Origin: Symsagittifera roscoffensis
Lineage: Eukaryota; Xenacoelomorpha; Acoela; Convolutidae
Direction: 5' to 3'
Length of the DNA: 64,000 nt
NCBI RefSeq assembly: GCF_963678635.1
Contig: NC_087062.1
Span: forward strand, 33,207,651 to 33,271,650
A model generated the notes under the pieces. That model was not told the origin of the DNA and ran no database searches. It was given only the letters and a program-made list of their open reading frames with translations. Positions 1 to 9,912 of the stretch are shown piece by piece. The position numbers and the translations under genes are program-made. Numbering within the stretch: position 1 is the stretch's first letter; every line of letters starts with the position of its first letter.

Positions 1-268
1 ATGTGACAACTAAGCCGACAAAAAAATAATTGACGGGAAGTTTTTATTTAAACAGAATATTTTCCGTTTGAAAAAAGTCCTGGTCTGCGTCTGAAGACGA
101 ATGTATCGAAGACGGCGATGAAGATGACATGTCGACACAATCATTAAGAATTTTAAAAAAATAGTTTATCGATTTGAAACGGCACATAGAGCGCTATGTT
201 AATACTCTGCCAGTTTTTCGATTCATTAGCGAGAGATACGATCTCCATCTTATCCAATCATATTCGAA
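1..268. repeat. Third copy of a 0.27-kb piece of the duplication unit
   Basis: About 97 percent identical by eye to 1669-1936 and 11176-11444. It ends abruptly at CCAATCATATTCG, where it joins the start of duplication copy 1. This suggests the array continues, or is rearranged, to the left of the window. Confidence 0.9.
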
Positions 269-559
269 ATCAAATTTGTTTTCTTCCAAAAAAGCAGCAA
301 CGGGCCGATATTTAATAAATTCCCTGTTCATCGGGCCGCCAACGAGCTCGACTTGGATTATATCGGGCCGGGCCGGGCCTCAATTATGGCGGCCCGTTAA
401 CAAGTCTGCCTGAGAATTGGCACGGTAATTTTCGCGTTAAGTCAAGAAGGTTCCAAAAAACTGTCACAGCTTCAAAACTTTAACTTATAGGAAGGCCAAC
501 AATTTTTCCTCAAGCAGACTGGGCAAAGCCAATTATAAACATAGGCTTTCAACAATCTG

Positions 560-1250
560 TTGTTCCGATTAAACCTCAGATATCAGATTTGGCAGTAAAG
601 AGAAAAATTCAAAAAAACGTCCAACAAAATTGAAATATTGAGATTTCTGAGTATCATAGCTTCTTGTGTGAAAGAAGGGCGTGACCGCTTATGTTGAAGG
701 GATAAGCGCACCTGTTATTTCAATTGAACCCAAAATCTCCGACGGTCAAAAAATATAAATTTAGAATTTTCCGATGGTCATAACTTTTGATGTCAGAGAA
801 ACTTGGGCGTAGTCGCATAAGCAAATGAGTTTCCCACAACTCATTCCTTGAATTGAACCCAAAATCTCAGATATGGCACGGTAGTTTTTGAGAGTAATCA
901 AAAAATTTAAGAAAAGGGTCAAAAACTTTTAAAATTGACTTTTTGCGAGGCCAATAATTTTTAGTGTGAAAAACTTAGTGAGTGGCCATTAAGTGAGTAG
1001 CCGGTATCTCCATTCAACCCACAATACCAAATTTGAGAGGTTCAATTCTGAGAAAAGTCGAAACGACTAAAAAAACCATCAAAAATCAATCAAAACTATT
1101 CCGAGAGCCATATCTTTTTAAGTAAAAGCAATCGGCGTAGCGCTTATGATGGTAGTTTCACAAACCGTTCTATTCGTTTAAAATTAAAACTCAGATTTGA
1201 GAGGGGCCGTTTTCGAGGAGACAAAAAATATCAAAAAAAAAGGGTGAAAT
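560..1250. repeat. Degenerate tandem modules, about 130-165 bp
   Basis: Variants of CAATTGAACCCAAAATCTCAGAT...GGTAGTTTT...TCAAAAA recur at about 585, 735, 862, 1025 and 1190. The whole block is repeated in the second duplication unit (about 10068-10758), and similar modules are at 9060-9330. Too diverged for a precise unit. Confidence 0.6.
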
Positions 1251-2063
1251 ATTCCCCACAGACTTTTTCAAAGGCTGGAGACAGAGGGGTCAAGTAAAAA
1301 GAGACTCTAGTACAGTAGATTAGACGGTTTTTGAAAATCAATGCCCCTTTGTTGCAATTCATAAAAAATTTAAGAAAAATCTAAGAACTTTTCCAATAAA
1401 TTCGAAAGTTTTCTGTAACTGAAAAAAATCAACCGATTGGTGAGCATACATCCATCCTAAATAGTGCGGATGCGAGTGATTAATTTATGTTTCTCTTGAA
1501 ACGACCTAAAATTAGAACATTAACCCGATAAAAAATACACCGAGATTGTTTGAGCCGATGAATTTTTTTTAGCGAAACAGGAAAAAAAACAAATGATATA
1601 CTAAGTCAAGGTACATAAAAGCTAAAAATAAAATAAAAATGCGCGCATCAAATAATGACTATTCCAAGATGTGACAACTAAGCCGACAAAAAAATAATTG
1701 ACGGGAAGTTTTTATTTTAACAGAATATTTTCCGTTTGAAACAAGTCCTGGTCTGCGTCTGAAGACCAATGTATCGAAGATGGCGATGAAGATTACATGT
1801 CGACACAATCATTAAGAATTTAAAAAACATAGTTTATCGATTTGAAACGGCACATAGAGCGCTATGTTAATACTCTGCCAGTTTTTCGATTCATTAGCGA
1901 GAGATACGATCTCCATCTTATCCAATCATATTCGATTCCGTATCTATTTCTGTTGAAGAAATTGAACCAACCGTCATTAAAAAAAGCTAACGATACCATA
2001 TCCTTTCCCAAGTCCCAGGCATATTCGTTACATCTAGGCCTGGAAAAAAATGTATATTTCCGG

Positions 2064-2691
2064 TTTGATAATGCTTGCTAATCGCAAGCGTAAAGAAACC
2101 AGAAATGAAACGCAAAAAGATCAGATTAGAGCGTTATTGAATTTATTTTCTTCAAATAATAAAAAATCAGCTCGACTAATTTAATTGTCTGAACTACGTT
2201 CCTTAACAATACAGAAAACATGTCACCAAACAGAAATTATCCATGTTATCCAATAGAGCTGGAAACTTTTTTCTTTAAAAAAATATACATCAACAAGATC
2301 CATACTTCGTTTATCAACACTCAAAAAAAACCTTCTTCGATCTATAATTGTGGTGCTGTTAAAATGCGAGTGAAAAAGCGAAGAGCACGAGCCCAAAAAA
2401 ATTCATTGGTTAAAAACCGTTTGCAATCTTATATGAGACTAATGTTTCGCTCAGTAATCAGCTACGCATCTCAAGTTTAGGAGACAAAGTCAGAAAATTT
2501 AGAATTCGGAGAAATTGCAAAAATAATGGTTCGAGAAAACGTTATTTCATTTTTTTTAGAACGAGCACCATTGTTTGATAGGACAGAAATTGCGAAACTA
2601 TTTCTATTTATGGGCGAAGGGACATATCAAGTCTTAAATTACATCACAATTCAATTTACATTCTACTCTCAGAGCAGTCATTAGTTTTCTC
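2064..2691. other. 3' flank of copy 1 with an open frame of 86 codons
   Basis: AT-rich sequence 3' of the copy-1 stop codon. A plus-strand frame at 2220-2480 starts MSPNRNYPCYPIELETFFFK and is basic near its end (KKRRARAQ). It is kept in the second unit at 11728-11988 with one residue changed. No family recognised, and recent duplication alone explains its conservation, so I do not call it a gene. Confidence 0.4.
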
Positions 2692-3063
2692 TTATTTTGA
2701 ACCTCCAGGGGGCGCTCTGGGCGGGGGTATTGGAGATTTCTTTCTGTTTTTTGGGGGTGACTTGGTACTTGCGCTCAGGGTATTCGGGTCGGTCTCGTTT
2801 TTGTTTTCTGCCGGTGCTCGTTTTTTCTCTTTCCCAGCGGTTGAACTGCCTTCAGCTTCCGCTTCACTTGCAATTGCTGTTGTCTGTTGAGGGGAGTTTT
2901 GCAATTTAGGAGGCTGAATGGGTTTCGTTGGTTCGGCGTCGACTACCAGCCACTTCTCGATCACATCTTCGGTATCTTTGGACACGAATGGTTCTCTCAC
3001 TCGCACACTGACCTCAATTTTACCACAAGTGCTTTTACTTCTTGTATGCACGGGGTCCATTAG
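2692..3063 (-). CDS. CC2D1: Duplicated CC2D1 terminal exon (copy 1)
   Basis: Duplicate of 12200-12571, open to TAA at 2692-2694. Two substitutions lie in the tail (AENKNE for AENQNE, KSPIPPP for KSPRPPP). The reading frame, splice acceptor and stop are all preserved. Confidence 0.85.
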   Translation of the reverse strand, partial: LMDPVHTRSKSTCGKIEVSVRVREPFVSKDTEDVIEKWLVVDAEPTKPIQPPKLQNSPQQTTAIASEAEAEGSSTAGKEKKRAPAENKNETDPNTLSASTKSPPKNRKKSPIPPPRAPPGGSK

Positions 3064-3270
3064 CTAGAGAACAATTGAACATTTCAAGTTGAAACATCAA
3101 AATAACTGATTGGATAATAATATGACAAACGAATCGGAAAAATTGTTAGTTTTAGAAATGTTCCTTTCAGAATAAAAAATCATCTAACGTCAAACTTCCT
3201 CAATATAAATCTCATCGTAAACAACATTATTCAAAAAATGCTTCAGTGATACAAAATGATTGTGACTAAC

Positions 3271-3361
3271 TTGAATGACTTCGTGTAGAGTGCACTTTTT
3301 GTCCAGTATGTCCAGCTTCACTTGGGCCACTCCTATGGCCCTGTCAGACTTGAAAATACCA
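3271..3361 (-). CDS. CC2D1: Duplicated CC2D1 exon: late C2 strands (copy 1)
   Basis: Duplicate of 12779-12869. It encodes GIFKSDRAIGVAQVKLDILD then HEVIQ. The first-codon change (GGT versus GGG) is silent and there is one conservative change, Val to Ile. Confidence 0.85.
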
Positions 3362-3640
3362 CTGAAAACGAAAAAAAAACTTCCGCACATTTAAAAAACT
3401 TAATTTTAAGGAGTAAGAAACAAACTGATCAAATTTACACAAAACAAACTGATTAGGCGCGACCGCAATTATTTTTGAATAATCAATTCGATCCCTTTTA
3501 ACGGCTAAACATGTTCTTATCTCCACAGCTAAAACCTATCTGAGTCAACATCATAGACAAAATTTACGGCCATCAATATGCAAAAACCTGATTTGCTTTT
3601 AAATTCTATTAAGTCCTACTGTTGATATGAAATTGCTCAC

Positions 3641-3792
3641 CCCTTGGATAGGACTGTGACGTCGAATGTCTTCCTTCTGACCTGTCTGGACATTCTCTCC
3701 TTCTTGTCCGATATCGGCAGCTTCTGCTTGAAATTGTACACTGGCTTGTCCGTATTCTTAACCAGACATGTCTGGCCAACAGTTGAGGAGTC
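3641..3792 (-). CDS. CC2D1: Duplicated CC2D1 exon: middle of C2 domain (copy 1)
   Basis: Duplicate of 13148-13299 with acceptor CTAG and donor GTGAGC. The protein appears identical, including the KNTDKPVYN hallmark. Confidence 0.85.
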
Positions 3793-4748
3793 CTAGACAA
3801 TTAAGTCAAGTATTTAAATAACACTGTTGCTTTGTGACCTACTGAACATCAATATTACTATATCACGGTAACTTTTCAAACTATGGTATAATCATTTTGT
3901 TTTAAATATTTTTCCACATTTTTCTCAATGCTATCAACTTTTTTAGACCTCAATGGGCTAATAGCCTTGCGTTTAGCGTACCATCACCTTTTATGTCATA
4001 ACATCCAAGCACATTTTGGTTGATTTGACTATTTAGAGGAAAACTAATTGAGCAAAAAAACCAATCCCTTTGAACTCTAGTTGCCTTATCAGAGGTCAAA
4101 ATTACTTTCAAAATTTCAGTGCCATATCGCAGCTCAAATGTTCAAGCGCTGAACTACTATGCCATTGAAGATCCAGTTTTGTACATTTTCCTACTTTTAG
4201 GTTCACACTCCCAGAGGAATGAACGAACGGGCAGTTTTCTATGTTCCTAATCTACTGTGAAGTAGAGTATTCTCATGGCAGAAGCTCCAAATGGAAGAAA
4301 AATCAAGACAATGACAATCTTTTGTATGGTAAAAGTTCTAACAATTGTTCAAAACTTCTTCCGCTTTTAGAAAATTCTATTTCTTTCATTCGGTCCGTCT
4401 GCCATGGAGGAATCATGAAGAAAACTCTTTTCCCTACACGGATAGATAGCGTCAGTGTCTTTCTTTTACTGTTTCATTCAATTGAGCAATGTAGATGGCG
4501 TTTACACACAGTTCAATTTTGAGCCACGGCCAGCATTCGAAAGAAAATACACTCTAGGGGACCATTAAGCCTATTTCGAACACAATTTATCTAGTTTCTA
4601 TCGACATTCATCACCACATGTACCCGATGACCTTTTTGAAATTCGGTTGAACCTTAGATGCAAAACGGATATTAAATATACTGCAATTTACTTCAACATT
4701 TATACATATAAATCATTTATATAAATCATTGCCAGTTTTTGTTCCGAC

Positions 4749-5236
4749 CAAGGCTGTTCAAAAATTAATGGGGGGAAAAATTAACGGCCATTAATGGATG
4801 GCCATTAATGGATTTTTTAATATTCAAAGTGGCATTAATGGATTTTTAATTCGAAAAATTAAAGGCCATTTCCGTTATTTCAGAGAAAGATGTTTTGTGC
4901 GGCGGAAAGTGGAAATCCAAACAAAGTGCAAACAAATGTTTGGAGCCGACCTCGAACCGTATTGAAAGATTTTTCAGCGCAGCTGGGTATTCTCTGGGTG
5001 AATTGCGGCAGTCAATAACCCCTTTACATCTCGAAGAACAGCTCTTTTTCAGAGCCAATGCACGAATGTGGAATGTTGAAACCGTCAATGACGCTCTTCA
5101 AGAAGAAAACTGAGAAACATTCGAACTGAACGCCATTAATGGCCATTAATGGATTTTTAGTTTTCTCCATTTCCGTTAATTGATTTTTTGCTGAAATTTA
5201 ATTTTTCAATTGAAAATTAATTTTTGAGCAGCCTTG
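4749..5236 (+). mobile_element. hAT-type element, internally deleted (copy 1)
   Basis: A 488-bp element with terminal inverted repeats CAAGGCTGTTCAAAAATTAA (left) and the inverse ending GAGCAGCCTTG (right). It is flanked by a perfect 8-bp direct repeat GTTCCGAC (4741-4748 and 5237-5244), the hAT target-site size. Subterminal ATTAATGG repeats occur on both sides. Inside, 4895-5113 encodes SNRIERFFSAAGYSLGELRQ and LHLEEQLFFRANARMW, matching the hAT C-terminal dimerisation region (ERxFSxAG...LxxxxxExLLFLxxN). The rest of the transposase is missing, so it is non-autonomous. Confidence 0.85.
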
Positions 5237-5500
5237 GTTCCGACCCTTTGCGAAATGGGAAGGAACTTCATGTTCGGGTGTGTTTTAGCTTTTTTGTCTT
5301 TATTTTTCTTTTCCACACAAAATCAGGTACCACAAAAATTATGGGAAAGAGTCGAATGATGTATCATATTAAAGCTCTTTCAGTTGTGATTCGAACGAAA
5401 TTTTAAAAATTTCCAAAAAGTTATCCCAGTATCGAGAAAAACATTTTTAAATTTTCCATTTTTAGTCTAAATTCGAGCGAATAATGCGAGCCAGCAGGCT
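5237..5500 (+). repeat. Dispersed repeat interrupted by the hAT element
   Basis: Sequence flanking the hAT insertion (CGACCCTTTGCGAAATGGG, ...AAATCAGGTACC..., GATGTATCATATTAAAGCTC, GTGATTCGAACGAAATTTT) is related to 24360-24605 on the plus strand and to 21250-21460 on the minus strand, and is copied at 14731-14995. Function unknown; probably a transposable-element fragment. Confidence 0.6.
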
Positions 5501-5974
5501 TGCAATAGCTTATTTTTGCTAGAGTTTTCCTCAAGTAAATAAATTTTTGGAGTTTTTTAGCGCCATCTGGAAATTAAAACTTCTGCCAGAAAATTTGAAA
5601 AAAAAAAAAAAATTTTATTTTTTGTTTTCTTAGTTATTTTTCTACAACTTTTAAAGATAAAGCTACTGGGAAAAACTGAATGAGTAAAATTTTGAGTCTA
5701 CAAAATTTCAGAAGTGACGCACGCCAATTATGACGCATTAGCAGTACCAGTCAATTTTAAGAAAAAAAGAAAGTTACCAACTACCATGACTCAATTTATA
5801 GAGCGGACGCATTTTAGAAATTTCATACTCTAACACAAGCTATGCGGGTGTAAATATGTATTCTTAGGATTCAAAACTTTTTAACTTTTCAGCATAATTC
5901 GAAGGCTTAATGATGTTGTTAAAAATGATGTATCATAATTGTAAACTGAATGTAAGTCTTGTGTAAGTACTCAC

Positions 5975-6095
5975 AGATGGCCAAGGGAAAGACCACTTGG
6001 CGAAGGTGGACAGCTCGGAGGGTTTGGTCCCGTCTGCACATGGGAGGTTGATCGCCCGCGACACCAGAACCTCACACTCACCCTCGTTCAGATCA
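5975..6095 (-). CDS. CC2D1: Duplicated CC2D1 exon: start of C2 domain (copy 1)
   Basis: Duplicate of 15467-15587 with the same splice sites and identical protein (DLNEGECEVLVSRAINLPCA onwards). Confidence 0.85.
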
Positions 6096-6380
6096 CTGTT
6101 TACCCTTATCAGAAAACAGTATCAAATAAAGATGACGTTTAACGCTGATTTGTACAGTATGCTTAAGCACACTCTTGTATGTAACGGAGATGCTGGCCAC
6201 AGGGACATGGGTCTCGGGACGAGCAGTGACACCCATTGTTTGGGAAATAAATTGGCTAGTCTTCTGAGAAATGACACAGCAAAATTTCGATCAATTTGAT
6301 CATAGATACTGTGCTCGTGCTGGCATAAGTGGTCTTATGAGGAAAACTATCGCCGATTCAATAAACTGGACAATGCTTAC

Positions 6381-6729
6381 CTTATTTTAGTGAAGGCACG
6401 TTGCTCATAGTGCATCTTGGGCGGCAACTCTCCCCTCAATCTACACGCCTGCACTACATTCAAGTCTACCGCACTGCATTGCAGCATTTTCTTCGCTTTG
6501 TTCACATTGGCAATCTCTCCTATACTTGCATAATACTCCGAGTCGTATTTGCACTTATTGATCTGAAGCTGCAGTTGTTCTTCGATAGACAAAAACAGAC
6601 TGGCTACCTCTTTTGGGTCGGCGTTGTGCTTCGGGACAGCTGGTTGCTCCACCGGTATGACCAGTGTGTTTCCAGAGAGAACGCCGCCGGCACAGTTTGC
6701 CGCAGAAGCATTGGCAGCTTTAAGTGTTC
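6381..6729 (-). CDS. CC2D1: Duplicated CC2D1 exon: helical region before C2 (copy 1)
   Basis: Duplicate of the exon at 15873-16221. It is open throughout, with acceptor TTTTTAG before 6729 and donor GTAAGC after 6381. It encodes DPKEVASLFLSIEEQLQLQI through MHYEQRAF. No DM14 exon lies between it and copy 2, so it has no upstream coding exon of its own. It could be reached only by a splice that skips the copy-2 exons and their terminator. Confidence 0.85.
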
Positions 6730-7742
6730 CTAAAAATTTGGAACATACATGATAAAAACAAACAAACAAACAAGCTTCATTGTAATTTTTTTTGATTCAG
6801 GACAGTTTCATTTCAATTTCACGCAGTTAGTCCTTCATTTTAAAACTAAAAGGGCAATAACAGAAAATTGTCTCCAATTTTGGAGCTTCAATTTATCAAA
6901 TAGCTAATTGAAAAAAATTATCTCTTCAAATTATTAAATTTTTACTATGAATGAAGAGCTATATTCGCGACAAAAACTCTAACAACAATATCAAAAAAAA
7001 ACTACAAGTTAACCAACGAACACTGGGGCGACTTGTTTAACTGCATAATCGAATTGCTAAACTCATATGATATAATGTCATACCACTAGCTCGGAAAAGG
7101 GACTGCTTGGTGTTTGTCGCAACATGTTTCAAAATAATTTGATACCCTAGTGAACTAATTATTTTTTCTTAATAAATTCGTCGCAATTCTGTCGACGCTG
7201 GTAGGTAGCAACAGCAGGCCAGACAAGAAACCTCGCCACTGATTTGATTCTAGCTAGCAGCATATTTCCTGCTTTCTCGGCCCTTCAACCCACTACAGCA
7301 TAATGCAATTAAGCTGCCCCTTCCTGGTCATAAGTGAGGGAAATTGGGTTTTCTGAAAAATAAAATTGTTTTTTGAAACTAGGACTCATTCAATTTTTTT
7401 CGCGCTATGTGAACTTTATTTATTCAAAATACTTGTTTGCCTTCCTTTTTGCAATCTTAAATGAGAACAAATATCAACATAACTTTCATAAACATGACCT
7501 ACAGAAGTGTCATCACTTCATTTTTTGACCGTTGAGAAGCTACCATTATTGCAAGCTTTCCACCTGAGAAAAATTTTTTGCCTTCTTTAAGGCCTACAAT
7601 TGAAGCATAAACCTGATCTCTGATTTTGCACCACTTTTAAAACTATAAACCCGGCCAACAGACAAGACAGTTTGAAAACAGTCACACCACAAAAAGAAAC
7701 AAAAAAATTATTTTTTTATAAAAGAAACGAAACTCAAGGTAG

Positions 7743-8230
7743 AACATAGCCAACAGACAGTCAGAAAAGAGTCAATAAACGCAAGTAAACAGAAAAACAA
7801 GGCTGACTTGTTTTTTGAAAAAATGTCAGTTTTCAAAATTCACAGAGAAAAAAACAGATGCCCCTAAAGCTTTTTAATTTCCTAAACACTTTATGGTTGG
7901 CACTTTTTGATTTAAAAAAATCCAATTTGAGAGAACTGGATCAATAAAAAAAAATTTTGTCTCGCTGAAAACTACATCTGAAAATTAAATTTCATTTTCG
8001 AAATTACAGTCAATCACAATTATTTTTTGAATTTTACTCTTTCGCTGTTCGATATGGAGCTTGCCTTCTTTTTAGCGAAGGAATAGAACTGAACTTAGAA
8101 AAAAAACCAAACCGCGAAGGAATAAACTTCAGCTTGAACAAGTTTATTGAATTTTCCTTAAAATTCGAAGAAAAAAAACGAACCATCGCGACCTATGTAC
8201 AAGTCTGAACTATTTTCCTTGACTCTTAAA
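7743..8230 (+). mobile_element. MITE-A copy, near full length
   Basis: Start ATAGCCAACAGACAG, then AAAAGAGTCAATAAACGCAA, and end CCTTGACTCTTAAA. The family consensus begins AGAGTCAATGAACGCAAG and ends CTACGTTCATTGACTCTT, which are mutual inverted repeats. It contains the family landmarks GAGAACTGGATCAAT, TTTTCGAAATTA and GCTTGCCTTC. It lies in the unique spacer between the two duplication units. Confidence 0.75.
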
Positions 8231-8369
8231 CATATGGCCTTAAAGCTATTTCGAAGCCGATAACAGTTTATCATTGAAACTTTCTCAATAGGTAAAATTT
8301 TAATTGCTAGGAAATTGTAAAATTAATATCTATAAAGTTTGATCTAGTTTTTTTGTGCAATTTAAAATT

Positions 8370-8560
8370 ATCTGCTCGATAGTGATTGCCTTCCTTTTAA
8401 CAAAGGAAACGAACATAACTTAGAAAATCAAAAATCAAACCGCGAAAAAAATAAATTTGAGTGTGAACAATTTTTTTTTAGTTTTCGTTTCAAACTTTTT
8501 AAAAAAATAATCTAGAACTATATAAAAATCTGAACTACTTTCAACGCCTTCATAAAAAAT
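8370..8560 (+). mobile_element. MITE-A 3' fragment
   Basis: Matches the 3' half of the family (GATTGCCTTCCTTTTAACAA, then AAACCGCGAAAAAAATAAAT, ending near CTGAACTACTTTC). The 5' half is absent. Confidence 0.55.
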
Positions 8561-9439
8561 ACCCTCCTTGAAAAAAGCAAAAAAAAATCATCACGACTTA
8601 TGTAATATTCTTCTTGAGACTAGTTCGATGGTTATTTTTTAAATCCAAAAACATGATTCCCCCCAAAAAAACTCAAAAAATTAGATGCTTTTTTTCCCAC
8701 TGAGTCGTGAAAAGGTAAGTTCAATATTGAAATCAGAAGGCAATCACGTTGTTATAATTTTACTAAGTCGACAATTTTATTAGAGGTTGTTAAAAAAATT
8801 AGGTAAACCAAAATTTGCATGTCTTGATTAAAAACAACTAGGAGCCCGGCTAAAGTTGGGGGTACGTGTTTGACCTTGAATCAATTTGCTGTACAGGTGC
8901 GGCACAAAATATTTTAAAAGTTGGGTTTTGCTTAAAACCTTAGTTGTTTCTAAGCAAAAAAAAACAAAAGAGTAAAAATTTTATTATAATAAATTTTCCC
9001 AAGAATATAAAGTTTTTCTTTAAAAAAATCTTATGCAGATGAAATTCACGGAACCTGTACTTGCGGTTGAACAAAAATCTCAGATTTGGGAGGGTAGTTT
9101 TAAAAAAAAATGAAATCTTCAAAAACGGTCAAAAAATCAAAAGGTTTATTTTTCTGAGGGCAAAATCAGATCAGTTTTTCCAAGAAGATATCACTTCTCA
9201 CACAAAACATTGAGGAGTCGCCATTTCTGCAGGAGTAATTATATCGCAACCGGATCTTTAAAAAAAATTTAATTTCAGATTTGCTTGTGTAGTTTTTAAG
9301 AAGTTTCTAAAAAATGGTCAAAATTTAACAAACGTTCAAAGAATTTCTAGAATCCATACATTTTTTCAGCTAACACCAGGTTGCGGCCTCTTTATCAGAC
9401 AAGATTACCAAAACCCGGTTTTTTCGATTGAACAACCTG

Positions 9440-9912
9440 AGAACATACTTGTCAACGGGCCGGGCCGAGGTTTTCACTTTTGTCAACGGGCCCCAACGGG
9501 CCTTACTTTTATTGACTAACCAATGTTATGTTTCAGTGCGCACTGTACAGCTTGCAGTGTGCTAAACGACATGACTACTACGTTCACTGCCGATTCACTG
9601 CAGAAACAATTCGACGTGACACGAAGCACGAAATCTTTGACTCTGATTGCGGTCTGAAGGTATCCAAAAGACGGGCAAAACTTTCGCCAACAACCGTTGA
9701 GGCAATTGAAATGGTTTCCATGGCTTTTAAAAAAGGTCTTTATAAATAAGTAAAACAATTAATTAAAATTGTTTTGAAACAAATTTGTTTTCTACCAAAA
9801 AAGCAGCAACGGGCCGATATTTAATAAATTCCCTGTTCATCGGGCCGCCAACGAGCTCGACTTGAATTATATTGGGCCGGGCCGGGCCTCAATTATGGCG
9901 GCCCGTTAACAA
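9440..9912 (+). mobile_element. hAT transposase C-terminal fragment with GGGCCGGGCC motifs
   Basis: The segment 9528-9749 encodes DCGLKVSKRRAKLSPTTVEA, which matches the end of hAT dimerisation domains (VSKRRxxLSPxTVEAxMF), then a stop. GGGCC-rich motifs surround it (AACGGGCCGGGCC near 9457, TTGGGCCGGGCCGGGCC near 9873), as in terminal and subterminal regions of some hAT elements. Exact ends were not determined. The left breakpoint of duplication copy 2 falls inside it, and its right GGGCC part is also present in copy 1 at about 300-405. Confidence 0.6.

Larger units (their letters stand above)
272..7342. repeat. Tandem segmental duplication, copy 1
   Basis: About 7.07 kb nearly identical to 9780-16834, in direct orientation. 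The offset is 9508 at the left end and 9492 at the right end; the drift is caused by small indels. Homology starts at a CAAATTTGTTTTC segment and stops abruptly after GTCATAAGTGAGGGAA. The copy contains six exons of the CC2D1 gene (listed separately), a hAT derivative, degenerate tandem repeats and other repeats. By eye the identity is well above 95 percent in exons and introns alike, so it is recent or is an assembly duplication. Confidence 0.95.
6730..9439. other. Right end of duplication copy 1 and unique spacer
   Basis: 6730-7342 corresponds to the intron after DM14 repeat 4 (present at 16222-16834). 7343-9439 is not repeated in the window. It contains a MITE-A copy, a MITE-A fragment and degenerate CTCAGATTTGGGAGGG modules near 9060-9330. 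No exon seen; in particular, no DM14 exon. Confidence 0.8.

Noticed and set aside
1842-2081. A 79-codon plus-strand frame present in three places (174, 1842, 11350)
   Set aside because: Its conservation is explained by the recent segmental duplication. The first copy diverges completely at the junction near 268. It resembles no known protein and overlaps SINE-like modules.
2220-2480. An 86-codon basic frame conserved in both units as a possible small gene
   Set aside because: The near-identity equals that of the surrounding non-coding DNA, so there is no sign of selection. No family recognised.
3609-3800. An Arg/Ser-rich 63-codon minus-strand frame (also at 13116-13307)
   Set aside because: It is a wrong-frame reading of the middle C2 exon. 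The correct frame gives the KNTDKPVYN hallmark with matching splice phases.
6401-6733. A 110-codon plus-strand frame opposite the helical exon (also at 15893-16225)
   Set aside because: It is the antisense shadow of the CC2D1 exon, which has clear family similarity and splice sites.
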